Shown: positions 53,271 to 60,478 of the stretch, one piece after another
Layout: every line of letters begins with the position of its first letter
Numbering within the stretch: the first letter of the stretch is position 1
From: Fen-1258 sp964595365
GTDB lineage: Bacteria; Bacteroidota; Ignavibacteria; Ignavibacteriales; Melioribacteraceae
DNA length: 64,000 bases
Assembly (NCBI GenBank): GCA_964595365.1
Contig: CAZQQC010000001.1
Location: 53,410-117,409 of the forward strand
Direction: 5' to 3'
Position numbers and translations under genes: made by a program
Notes under the pieces: generated by a model
Seen by the model: the letters and a program-made list of their open reading frames with translations, nothing else
Database searches by the model: none
Told to the model about the DNA's origin: nothing

Positions 53271-53305
53271 TCCACTATTTGGGAATATTAAACACTATTA
53301 CCCAC
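53271..53305 (-). promoter_or_regulatory. Array of MraZ-type boxes upstream of mraZ
   Basis: On the minus strand the pentamers GTGGG, GTGTT, TTCCC and GTGGA fall at 10-base intervals separated by A/T-rich 5-base spacers (TAATA, TAATA, AAATA). The spacing of five plus five matches known MraZ operators, which are repeats of GTGGG or TGGGN. Two or three boxes are close to consensus (GTGGG, GTGGA, partly GTGTT) and one (TTCCC) is inverted. It lies between the predicted promoter and the mraZ start. Confidence 0.55.
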
Positions 53306-53314
53306 TCAATTGCA

Positions 53315-53343
53315 AAATAACTGTTTTTGTATGGGATTGTCAA
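53315..53343 (-). promoter_or_regulatory. Predicted promoter of the dcw cluster
   Basis: On the minus strand a perfect TTGACA is followed after 17 bases by TTATTT, with TTGC behind it, at the position expected for a promoter of mraZ. The -10 element is weak against TATAAT but is adjacent to a TTTTG stretch, as in some Bacteroidota promoters. Transcription would start just ahead of or within the MraZ box array. Confidence 0.5.
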
Positions 53344-53946
53344 GGTTTTTTTGATAAAGGAGTGAAAAAAAATGCTCTACGGCATATGCTGGATAACACA
53401 ATAGCAAGAGGAAAGTCATCTTTATTTTGGAAAACTTAACAATATCAGCGCAGAACGTTGCAACTAAATTATTATAAAATCGCCTGCCGATAAATCCACG
53501 GCGGGATTATTTGAGATGGAAAGAGTTAAAGAATTATCCCTCAAATTTTGAGATCAGACTATTAAAAAATTATTGCTGATATACACTGCATTCAAAATTA
53601 ATGATTTAGAGAGAATGTATTTATCCTTGACTGCTTTGTTGAAACTGCTTCTTATGTAAGCCAATAAATTCAAAAAAGGAATTCGGTGACTGTCTCCGGC
53701 GTTAGTTCTGAATCCTTTTTTTTATTCAGTTCATTTTGAAAGGTGGAAAGAAGTCGGTAAGAGTTGGGAGCTTAGACCCTCCGAGATTTTGTTTATCGGC
53801 TTTTTCCATTTTTAAACGTTCGTTGAGTTGGTGAATTGGCAATCAAAAAAGTGATGACAAAATTGATGATTAATTCTCCATTTTCAGTCATCAATTTGCA
53901 AATTAGCTGCCGGTTGGATTAAAAAAAGTTGCGCTTTTGATTTGTT
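53344..53946. other. Intergenic region between mraZ and tRNA-Thr
   Basis: About 600 bases without a supportable gene. Hairpins visible are: 53,483-53,505 (CCTGCCG-N9-CGGCGGG, a repeat-like palindrome with one T-G pair), 53,672-53,722 (AAAAAAGGAATTC against GAATCCTTTTTTT, a candidate bidirectional terminator with a bulge) and 53,860-53,897 (AAATTGATGA with TCATCAATTT). No small gene with a ribosome-binding site is convincing. Confidence 0.6.
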
Positions 53947-54022
53947 TGGAGCCACCTGGGAGACTTGAACTCCCGACCCGCGCATTACGAATGCGCTGCT
54001 CTACCAACTGAGCTAAGGTGGC
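53947..54022 (-). tRNA. tRNA-Thr (anticodon CGT)
   Basis: Read on the minus strand, GCCACCT pairs with AGGTGGC in the acceptor stem; D arm AGCTCAGTTGGTAGAGC and anticodon arm GCGCA-TTCGTAA-TGCGC follow, with anticodon CGT, then the T arm GGGAG-TTCAAGT-CTCCC. Discriminator T and an encoded CCA end it at 53,947. It reads ACG codons. It lies 11 bases after the COX24-type gene and is likely processed from the same transcript. Confidence 0.95.
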
Positions 54023-54033
54023 TTATGAAATTG

Positions 54034-54129
54034 TTATCTCAATTTCTTTTTGTGTCTGTTCTTTCTCAAGCGTTTTTTTCGCTTGTGAGTTGCCATTTTA
54101 TGGCGTTTTCTTTTTCTGCCGCAAGGCAT
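54034..54129 (-). CDS. AURKAIP1/COX24-domain (mS38/bS22-type) basic mini-protein
   Basis: This 31-residue peptide begins MPCGRKRKRHKMATHKRK and ends KRLRKNRHKKKLR. It is almost wholly basic and matches the short AURKAIP1/COX24-domain proteins of Bacteroidota, whose mitochondrial relative is ribosomal protein mS38 and whose actinobacterial analogue is bS22. Binding to ribosomal RNA near the decoding site is therefore likely. AGGAG lies upstream of the ATG with a spacing near 6. It sits between the TPR gene (12 bases) and tRNA-Thr (11 bases). Confidence 0.85.
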   Translation of the reverse strand: MPCGRKRKRHKMATHKRKKRLRKNRHKKKLR

Positions 54130-54141
54130 CTGATTCTCCTT

Positions 54142-54912
54142 CTAAAGTGACTTAATTAAATCTTTGGCTTTTCGTCCAATTTCATTTGTTGAATCAATTT
54201 CGATTGCTTTCTGCAGGTACTTGATAGCTATCGCTTTATTACCGGAAGACATATTGACAATTCCAAGATTTAAGTTTGCTATCTGATGCTGTGGCTGAAT
54301 CTTCAAAGCGCGTTCCATCGAATTGATTGCATCCTGATTCTTACCGGTTTCAAAATAACAAACTCCCATGTCCACCCATACATCTGCATTTTTGGGATCC
54401 ATTTTCAAGTATTTCCTGTATTCTTCTATTGCTCTGGTTTTTAATCCAGAATCATTTAACAAATGGGCTAACTGTAATTGTATCTCTTTATCTTTAGGAT
54501 TATTTTTGATTCTTTCTTCAAGCGAGTTGATCTGTTCCAAGCTGCTAAGATCGACACCAGCATGCGGATTGTTACTGTCGAATTGTCGAGTTTGAGTTAC
54601 TACGGGTCCATCAAAAATTCCCGAGGAATACAAAATAAAAGCACCGGCAAGTATCAAAACAAAAATTAAATAAAATATTGCAGTTCTAGAGGGTCCTTTT
54701 GGTTTTTGCTCTGCAGCTTCTTCATCGATGCTTTTCTTTTTTTTATTCTTAGTAACAAATTTTGATTTGATTCCTGTTTCTTTTTTAGATTCTACAACAT
54801 CTTCAACGATATCTTGTTTATGTTCTGTAAGCAACGGGGCTCCGCAACCGGAGCAAAAAATTGCATTCGTTGAATTCATTTCCCCGCAAACATTGCACCT
54901 CAATTCATTCAT
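54142..54912 (-). CDS. Zinc-ribbon and TPR membrane protein
   Basis: This 256-residue protein starts with a zinc-ribbon with CxxC pairs at 6/9 and 20/23 (LRCNVCGEMNSTNAIFCSGCG). A charged linker leads to one membrane helix (about 78-96). The outer part holds tetratricopeptide repeats (about 130-250), including AIEEYRKYLKMDPKNADVWVDMG and AINSMERALKIQPQHQIANLNLG. The architecture suggests a membrane-attached scaffold, partner unknown. It follows HU by 26 bases. Confidence 0.85.
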   Translation of the reverse strand: MNELRCNVCGEMNSTNAIFCSGCGAPLLTEHKQDIVEDVVESKKETGIKSKFVTKNKKKKSIDEEAAEQKPKGPSRTAIFYLIFVLILAGAFILYSSGIFDGPVVTQTRQFDSNNPHAGVDLSSLEQINSLEERIKNNPKDKEIQLQLAHLLNDSGLKTRAIEEYRKYLKMDPKNADVWVDMGVCYFETGKNQDAINSMERALKIQPQHQIANLNLGIVNMSSGNKAIAIKYLQKAIEIDSTNEIGRKAKDLIKSL

Positions 54913-54938
54913 TGTAATCTATCGAAACCAATTGTTAT

Positions 54939-55241
54939 TTACCCGGTAGTTTTATTTTCTTTCATTCCTGAATCAACAGCATCTTTAAAATCTCTTGAAA
55001 ACTTAAATACAGGTACATAATGCTCGCCGACATAAACTTTCTCGCCGGTTCTCGGGTTTCTAGCATATCGCGCTTTTTTCTTTTTAACACGGTAGCTACC
55101 GAATCCCCGGATCTCTATGCCTCTGCCCTCTCTTAACGCATGGATTACTGTGTTTAAGAATCCCTCGACAATAGCTTCGGTTTCCAGTTTTGTAAGTCCT
55201 GTTCCAAGAGCAATTTTTTCAACTATATCAGCTTTGGTCAT
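54939..55241 (-). CDS. HU/IHF family DNA-binding protein
   Basis: This 100-residue protein matches the HU/IHF family of DNA-bending nucleoid proteins. It begins MTKADIVEKIALGTGLTK, contains IEIRGFGSYRVKKKKARYARNPRTGE, where GFGxF and the RNPxTG arm contact DNA, and ends with KFSRDFKDAVD. Length and motif fit HU or IHF; the two are not separable from sequence alone here. It is the first gene of the short unit TPR-COX24-tRNA-Thr. Confidence 0.93.
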   Translation of the reverse strand: MTKADIVEKIALGTGLTKLETEAIVEGFLNTVIHALREGRGIEIRGFGSYRVKKKKARYARNPRTGEKVYVGEHYVPVFKFSRDFKDAVDSGMKENKTTG

Positions 55242-55492
55242 CCTAACCTCAAATATTTAAGTAAGTTATGGAAATCAGCGGCGGTAAAATTATTAAAAAA
55301 CGGAACAAAAACAAAAAATACAGTTCATAAGGTCTATAAAAACTTGTTATAGTCTCAACTTTTTTCTGTTGTCTCACTTCCATACAAGCCAGAGACAAAC
55401 ATTGAATAAAAAAGTAAGAAATAAAAACGAATTATTATTTTCTGTATGGTACAATGTTTGTTTTTTAGACCTGTAAAACCGTAGGAACTGAA

Positions 55493-56041
55493 ATGACTCT
55501 CGTACCCATTATATACACAAGTTTAGTTATTTTTTTTGCGCTCTTACTTTTTATAATTACAGTTTCATACCTTTCGTTCAAGATGAAATCAAAAAATAGA
55601 AAGGATTTATATTTAGAAAGACTTGCAGTGCCGGATAGTATGATTATTTCAAAACCGGTTATGATGAACACCGTGAAATTGCAGAATAATCCGTCGCCGG
55701 TTCAAGTAATAAATCTTAGCAAACAAATATCCAACAGACAACCAATTGTGAATGATAGGAAAGAAAATCGCTCTTATACTCAAGTAACCAGCCGACAAGA
55801 CTACGTTCGAGAAAAAGACGAAGATCTCCGCCGTCGGCATAACGAAAGAGCAAGTTTAACAGCAACACGACTGGAAATAATGAATGGATCGAACAAATAC
55901 CGCAAGATTTTGGAATATAAAGAGGAACCATATGATCGTCACGGGAAAATAGTTGACGCTAATTTGTTTAATTACTACGACAACAGTACTACAGATAGTT
56001 TTCTTCATATGGATACGTCGCTATTACATAAAATACAATAA
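55493..56041 (+). CDS. Small membrane-anchored protein A, unknown function
   Basis: This 182-residue protein has one N-terminal membrane helix (about 8-30) in the sequence MTLVPIIYTSLVIFFALLLF and then a polar, lysine/arginine-rich, probably disordered tail. No family is recognised. The N-terminus is closely like that of the next gene (VPIIYTSL versus IPLIYTTL, VSYLSF versus VSYISF), while the tails are unrelated. It starts a plus-strand cluster with the copper genes; a role there is only suggested by position. RBS AGGAAC precedes the ATG. Confidence 0.7.
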   Translation: MTLVPIIYTSLVIFFALLLFIITVSYLSFKMKSKNRKDLYLERLAVPDSMIISKPVMMNTVKLQNNPSPVQVINLSKQISNRQPIVNDRKENRSYTQVTSRQDYVREKDEDLRRRHNERASLTATRLEIMNGSNKYRKILEYKEEPYDRHGKIVDANLFNYYDNSTTDSFLHMDTSLLHKIQ

Positions 56042-56104
56042 ACAAAATACCACGCAAAATTCCTTCATCGTTGTTGTGCATGCGATTATTTCCTATTTTA
56101 AATT

Positions 56105-56632
56105 ATGGAATTAATACCGCTCATATATACAACATTAAAAATTGCGGCAATTCTTGCAGCCGTAACGCTTATTGTATCTTATATTTCCTTTCGTAATAAA
56201 CTTAAGCGCGGAACTGTTGATCTTCAGTCATCAGAGATTAAAGTTACCAATGAACCCTCCGATGACACACCACATGTTTATCCGGTAGAGAACAAGAACG
56301 AATTATTAAAACCGGTAATAAAAAAAGTTGCAATCAAAGAGGGTTCTAAAACAAAGATAAAGGCTAAGGAAGAATTCATCTCTAATAACTCCGTTTCCAA
56401 AAAGGAAAGACCGAAAAAAACCGGTCATTCAAAAAGGGTACAAATTATCAAAGAACTGCAACCCGTTAAAGACGGAAGGAACGAATCAAAAGAAAAATTA
56501 CCGCTCTCTCAAAAAACTGATAAATCATTAAAATCGCTTGATGAAGACATTATAAGCAAATATGATAAACAAGACGAAAATGATTTTCATGTTTTAAGAG
56601 TAAAGGACCGAAAGGATAAGCGCTCCAGGTGA
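56105..56632 (+). CDS. Small membrane-anchored protein B, paralogue of A
   Basis: This 175-residue protein begins MELIPLIYTTLKIAAILAAV with a membrane helix (about 8-30) and VSYISFRNKLKRG. The remainder is a long, charged, low-complexity region with repeated K-rich pieces (KERPKKTGHSKRVQI). No domain is recognised. Its last 4 bases overlap the start (GTGA) of the HMA-AraC regulator, so the two are translated together. The conserved N-terminal module suggests that this paralogue pair arose by duplication. Confidence 0.7.
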   Translation: MELIPLIYTTLKIAAILAAVTLIVSYISFRNKLKRGTVDLQSSEIKVTNEPSDDTPHVYPVENKNELLKPVIKKVAIKEGSKTKIKAKEEFISNNSVSKKERPKKTGHSKRVQIIKELQPVKDGRNESKEKLPLSQKTDKSLKSLDEDIISKYDKQDENDFHVLRVKDRKDKRSR

Positions 56633-57261
56633 ATCGATACAAACCCGCCGTGAAAACAGGAAATACTATTTACATTAAAAATATGGTTTGCAACCGCTGC
56701 ATCAAAGTGGTGGGAGATGAACTAACAAAATTAAAAATTAATGTGAAGAATATTTCTTTGGGCGAAGTTGAAACTATACTTCCATTAGATAAACTACCTC
56801 TGGGAACAATCAAAGATGCATTGGAAAGAAACGGTTTCGAATTGATTGAAGACAAGAAAGCTAAAGTGATAGAGAAAATTAAAAACTTCATTATTAAAAC
56901 TATTTATGAAAAAGAAAATATACTTGGAGAAAATATTAAGTTTTCCACCATGCTGGAAAAAGAACTGAAATTAGAATATCACTATCTAAGCAATTTATTC
57001 TCTTCACAGGAAAGTATCACAATCGAGCAATATATTATTCTTCAGAAGATTGAACGAGCAAAAGAACTACTGAAATACGGCGAGCTGACATTAAGCGAGA
57101 TTGCATACAAACTCGGCTACAGCAGCGTTCAACATTTATCCAATCAATTCCGTAAAGTAACCGGATTTTCCGCCAGCCAATTCAAAAACCTAACGAGTAA
57201 CATGCGCAAGCCACTCGATAAGGTTGGCAAATCTTACCATTTCGCATCTTCGCCAACATAA
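56629..57261 (+). CDS. HMA-AraC-type transcriptional regulator, putative copper sensor
   Basis: This 210-residue protein combines an N-terminal domain of heavy-metal-associated type with an AraC-family DNA-binding domain. The first part has TIYIKNMVCNRCIKVVGDEL with C21 and C24 (a CxxC pair), and the second (about 110-195) has two helix-turn-helix units: IEQYIILQKIERAKELL and LSEIAYKLGYSSVQHLSNQF. Similar proteins occur next to copper genes in Bacteroidota. It starts with GTG overlapping the upstream stop. It probably senses copper and controls copZ-copA; this is inference. Confidence 0.8.
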   Translation: MNRYKPAVKTGNTIYIKNMVCNRCIKVVGDELTKLKINVKNISLGEVETILPLDKLPLGTIKDALERNGFELIEDKKAKVIEKIKNFIIKTIYEKENILGENIKFSTMLEKELKLEYHYLSNLFSSQESITIEQYIILQKIERAKELLKYGELTLSEIAYKLGYSSVQHLSNQFRKVTGFSASQFKNLTSNMRKPLDKVGKSYHFASSPT

Positions 57262-57313
57262 AATTGTGTAACTTTATTTTATAAAATTATAACGCACTTT
57301 AAGAATAACGTAA

Positions 57314-57334
57314 TTAATTTTGTTCGACAATTAA
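57314..57334 (+). promoter_or_regulatory. Candidate operator upstream of copZ
   Basis: TTAATTTTGTTCGACAATTAA is an imperfect inverted repeat: TTAATT and AATTAA flank TTGT-TCG-ACAA. It lies 15 bases before the copZ start, where promoter or ribosome-binding DNA is expected, so it could be the site bound by the HMA-AraC regulator. The evidence is symmetry alone. Confidence 0.3.
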
Positions 57335-57348
57335 AAAGTGGAGACGTT

Positions 57349-57567
57349 ATGAAAGCAAAAAATTATAAAATCAAAGGCATGACATGCATGCATTGCGTGA
57401 TGGCAGTAAAGAAAGAGTTGTCAAAAGTCGGGTTAGAATCTTTTGACGTTGAAATCGGTTCTGCAAAAGTGAGATACGACGAATCGAAGATTAACTCTAA
57501 AGCAGTGGAAGCTGCAATCATTGAAGCAGGCTATCAGATTGAAGAAGTAAGCGATGAAACACTATAA
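57349..57567 (+). CDS. copZ: Copper chaperone (heavy-metal-associated domain), CopZ-like
   Basis: This 72-residue protein is a single HMA domain with KIKGMTCMHCVMAVKKEL, where C13 and C16 bind Cu(I), and the ferredoxin-like beta-alpha-beta-beta-alpha-beta pattern continuing with LESFDVEIGSAKVRY and AIIEAGYQIEEV. GGAG precedes the start. Its stop overlaps the copA start by 14 bases, so the chaperone and the pump are co-translated; it likely hands copper to the ATPase. Confidence 0.92.
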   Translation: MKAKNYKIKGMTCMHCVMAVKKELSKVGLESFDVEIGSAKVRYDESKINSKAVEAAIIEAGYQIEEVSDETL

Positions 57568-59785
57568 TATTCCCGTTGAAGGAATGACATGCGCCAGCTG
57601 CGTTACGCGGGTAGAAAAAGCCATAAGCAAATTCGACGGAGTTAAAAATGTCAGCGTAAATCTTGCAACAGAGCGTGTAGCGTTTGAAACGGATAAAGAT
57701 TTTGCCGGACTCGCCGAGATCGCAGCCGCAGTTCAAGATTACGGTTACAAACTGAATATAGACGCCATCGCAGATAAAGATTCAAAAATAACTACAGGCG
57801 ATTTTAAAGAAGAAACAAAGGATGAATATTTTGATCAGCTGAAAAAAGATTTTGTTCTTGCGGCTGTATTAACCTTACCGATTTTTTTGATAAGCATGTT
57901 ATCCGGTTTCGATTTTTTCAAAAGTTTTTGGCCATTTACCACCGATTACACTCGCAAAATTCTTCTGATACTGACGACACCAATTGTTTTTGTAAGCGGC
58001 AAAAGATTCTACAAAATATTCTGGACCAACCTAAAACATTTTTCGGCAGAGATGAATTCGCTTGTAGCAATAGGAACGGGCGCTGCTTATATCTACAGCG
58101 TATTTGCAACTCTTTTTACAGATTCAACTTCAATGCACGGCGAAATTCTTCATGTGTATTTTGAAACTGTTGGCGTAATAATTACTTTAATTTTGATGGG
58201 TAAGCTGCTAGAACATCAGGCAAAACGAAAAACTAATTTTGCCATTAAAAAATTGATGCAGCTAAAACCTAAAACAGCAAGAATACTGGTCAACAATTCC
58301 GAAAATGAAATCAGCATTTCAGATCTACGAAAAGATCATGTTGTTGTAATCAAGCCGGGAGAAAAAATTCCGGCAGATGGTATAATTATTTGGGGCAACT
58401 CAGCAATTGACGAATCGATGATTACCGGCGAAAGTATTCCGGTAGAAAAAAATATCGGTTCAAAAGTCATTGGTGGCACAATCAACAAAAACGGCACTTT
58501 TAATTTCAACGTAACTGAGGTTGGCGATAATTCGGTGCTCGGTCAAATAATTCGGTTAGTGGAACAAGCTCAAGCAACTAAACCGCCGATTCAAAAACTT
58601 GTCGATAAAATTGCCAGCGTGTTCGTTCCAATTGTGATAGCGGTTGCTTTTGTTACTTTTATAATCTGGTTGATCGTTGGCAATCAAAATGCATTCAGTA
58701 CCGCGCTGATTAATTTTGTTGCAGTATTAATTATTGCATGTCCGTGCGCACTTGGTCTGGCAACACCAACTGCAATAATTGTTGGAACGGGACTCGGTGC
58801 ATCGAATGGGATCCTAATTCGCAACGGTGAAAGTTTGGAGCTTGCACAAAAGATTTCAACTGTCGTATTTGATAAGACCGGAACAATTACCGAAGGGAAA
58901 CCCGTCACATCTAATATTCAAACAAAAAATATTTCGGAAGAAGATCTTATTCAATTGACCGCGTCGCTAGAATCAAAATCGGAACATCCGCTTGCAGCCG
59001 CCATTTTGGAAAAAGCAAAATCAAAAAATATTTCTTTGGTTCAACCAGATTCGTTTCAAAGCCTAAGCGGTTCCGGATTAATCGGAACAGTAAATGGAAA
59101 AACGATTATTGCAGGCAGATATGATATGATGAAAGAATATTCTATAAGAACCGATTCCATGGAACAATCTTTCAAAGAATTATTGAACAACGGAAGCACT
59201 GTTATCTGTGTTGCCGTTGAAGGCGAATTAGTTGGTCTATTTTCATTAGAAGACAAACTAAAAGAATCCTCTTCGGAAGCAATCAAAGAATTGAATCGAC
59301 TTGGAATAAAAACGGTTATGCTGACCGGTGACAATTCTAGAACCGCTGAAATTATTGCACAAAAAGTCGGCATAACAGAATTCAAATCCGAAGTTCTACC
59401 CGATCAAAAAGCAACAATTGTAAAAGAATACCAATCAAAAGGAAATGTTGTTGCTATGGTTGGCGACGGAATAAATGATTCACCCGCACTCGCACAGGCT
59501 GATGTAGGAATTGCAATTGGCACTGGTACAGACGTTGCAATTGAAACGGCTCAAATAACTTTGGTACAGGGAAATTTGCGCTCGGTTGCTAAAGCCGTTA
59601 ATCTTTCAAAACATACAATCAAAGCGATCAAACAAAATTTGTTCTGGGCTTTTATTTATAACATAATTGGAATTCCTCTTGCTGCACTGGGAATGTTGAA
59701 CCCGATGATCGGTGCGCTGGCTATGTCGCTCAGTTCCGTTTCGGTTGTTACAAATTCGCTGAGACTTAAGAACGCAAAAATTTGA
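57554..59785 (+). CDS. copA: Copper-translocating P1B-type ATPase
   Basis: This 743-residue pump exports Cu(I). A single N-terminal HMA domain has GMTCASCVTRVEKAI (C13, C16). The actuator loop is SMITGESIPVEK (TGES), the metal-binding CPC is ACPCALGLATP near residue 395, the phosphorylation site VFDKTGTITEG near 440, and the hinge GDGINDSPALAQADVGIAIG. Eight membrane helices fit. CPC and the end motif MIGALAMSLSSVSVVTNSLRL (with the conserved MSSxxVxxNSLRL) mark the copper subgroup. It follows copZ. Confidence 0.96.
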   Translation: MKHYNIPVEGMTCASCVTRVEKAISKFDGVKNVSVNLATERVAFETDKDFAGLAEIAAAVQDYGYKLNIDAIADKDSKITTGDFKEETKDEYFDQLKKDFVLAAVLTLPIFLISMLSGFDFFKSFWPFTTDYTRKILLILTTPIVFVSGKRFYKIFWTNLKHFSAEMNSLVAIGTGAAYIYSVFATLFTDSTSMHGEILHVYFETVGVIITLILMGKLLEHQAKRKTNFAIKKLMQLKPKTARILVNNSENEISISDLRKDHVVVIKPGEKIPADGIIIWGNSAIDESMITGESIPVEKNIGSKVIGGTINKNGTFNFNVTEVGDNSVLGQIIRLVEQAQATKPPIQKLVDKIASVFVPIVIAVAFVTFIIWLIVGNQNAFSTALINFVAVLIIACPCALGLATPTAIIVGTGLGASNGILIRNGESLELAQKISTVVFDKTGTITEGKPVTSNIQTKNISEEDLIQLTASLESKSEHPLAAAILEKAKSKNISLVQPDSFQSLSGSGLIGTVNGKTIIAGRYDMMKEYSIRTDSMEQSFKELLNNGSTVICVAVEGELVGLFSLEDKLKESSSEAIKELNRLGIKTVMLTGDNSRTAEIIAQKVGITEFKSEVLPDQKATIVKEYQSKGNVVAMVGDGINDSPALAQADVGIAIGTGTDVAIETAQITLVQGNLRSVAKAVNLSKHTIKAIKQNLFWAFIYNIIGIPLAALGMLNPMIGALAMSLSSVSVVTNSLRLKNAKI

Positions 59786-60094
59786 ATGAACAATGAAAGC
59801 GCTGCTTATTGCTTAAATTCCTTTGTCTTTCATGTACATATTTGTTGTGATAGCTCTACAGCATTTGTTGCCTAAAGAGTAACAAATAAAATCCCTTGTG
59901 TGAATTATTTTGGGAGGGACAAAAATCAATTTTTTAATTTAAAGATAGAACATAGATTTGATACATAGAACCTCACTGATAATCTGCTGGAAAAAAATAA
60001 CCATCAGTCATAAAAACATGCCGGACAGGCAGATTGCACAGATCGTCTCTGCGAAAATTCTCCGGAGGGCGAAACTGGTCTGGGGTTAAAAAGA

Positions 60095-60150
60095 TTAAAC
60101 CACAAAGAGCACAGATTTAATCTGAGATAATCCGTGATATCGGTGGTTAA
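60095..60150. repeat. 56-bp inverted-repeat element
   Basis: TTAAACCACAAAGAGCACAG at the left is mirrored by ATCGGTGGTTAA at the right (AACCAC with GTGGTT), with an inner pair ACAGAT / ATCCGTG. The pattern of ACCACA...TGTGGT with A/T-rich middle is that of small noncoding repeats common in this bacterial group. Confidence 0.45.
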
Positions 60151-60266
60151 AAAATGTTTTTTTGCAATCACTTCTGTTTCTAAATTTTTATTTTTGTTTT
60201 AATTCACACAACCGGTTTTATGGAATTATTTTTTACAAATTGATTTGAAAATTTTTCACATCGCTC

Positions 60267-60370
60267 ACCTTGCGAAAGGTTTGGTCGACAATGAAAAAAC
60301 ATAACTGTAAAACGAGTATTTTCTCTAAAACAACAAAAATTTGTTTGTGAAGTCAAACGTTGCACAAGGT
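60267..60370. repeat. About 104-bp imperfect palindrome, copy 2
   Basis: ACCTTGCGAAAGGTTTGG at the left is mirrored by ACCTTGTGCAACGTTTGA (right, reverse complement). Inside it, a block beginning ACAATGAAAAAACATAACTG aligns with the copy at 29,682 with few differences, including the AACAACAAAAAT motif before TTGTTTGTGAAGTC. The two copies are 30 kb apart. Confidence 0.6.
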
Positions 60371-60478
60371 CAGCTATTAATTATTTGCTCTTCCCAAGCT
60401 TGATTTAATTTCTTTTTTGCTATGCCCGGATGCAAGAAAAAAACTTACACCGTCATTTTTCCAACAAAAGAATAAAAC

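Larger units (their letters stand above)
59786..60478. other. Intergenic region between copA and the polyferredoxin gene, repeat-rich
   Basis: About 690 bases without a supportable gene, between convergent genes. It holds a GC-rich palindromic patch around 60,017-60,075 (GCCGGACAGGCAGATTGC and a later TTCTCCGGAGGG), a 56-bp inverted repeat at 60,095-60,150, and the second copy of the 104-bp palindrome at 60,267-60,370. No terminator stem with a clean uridine tract is evident after copA. Confidence 0.6.

Noticed and set aside
53134..53439. Plus-strand frame of 101 codons over the mraZ promoter
   Set aside because: It covers the mraZ start and operator antisense and shows no protein-like features.
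53344..53946. Small noncoding RNA gene such as SRP RNA, 6S or tmRNA
   Set aside because: I looked for the conserved GGAAG-type SRP loop and for a tmRNA-like acceptor and found neither; only short hairpins remain.
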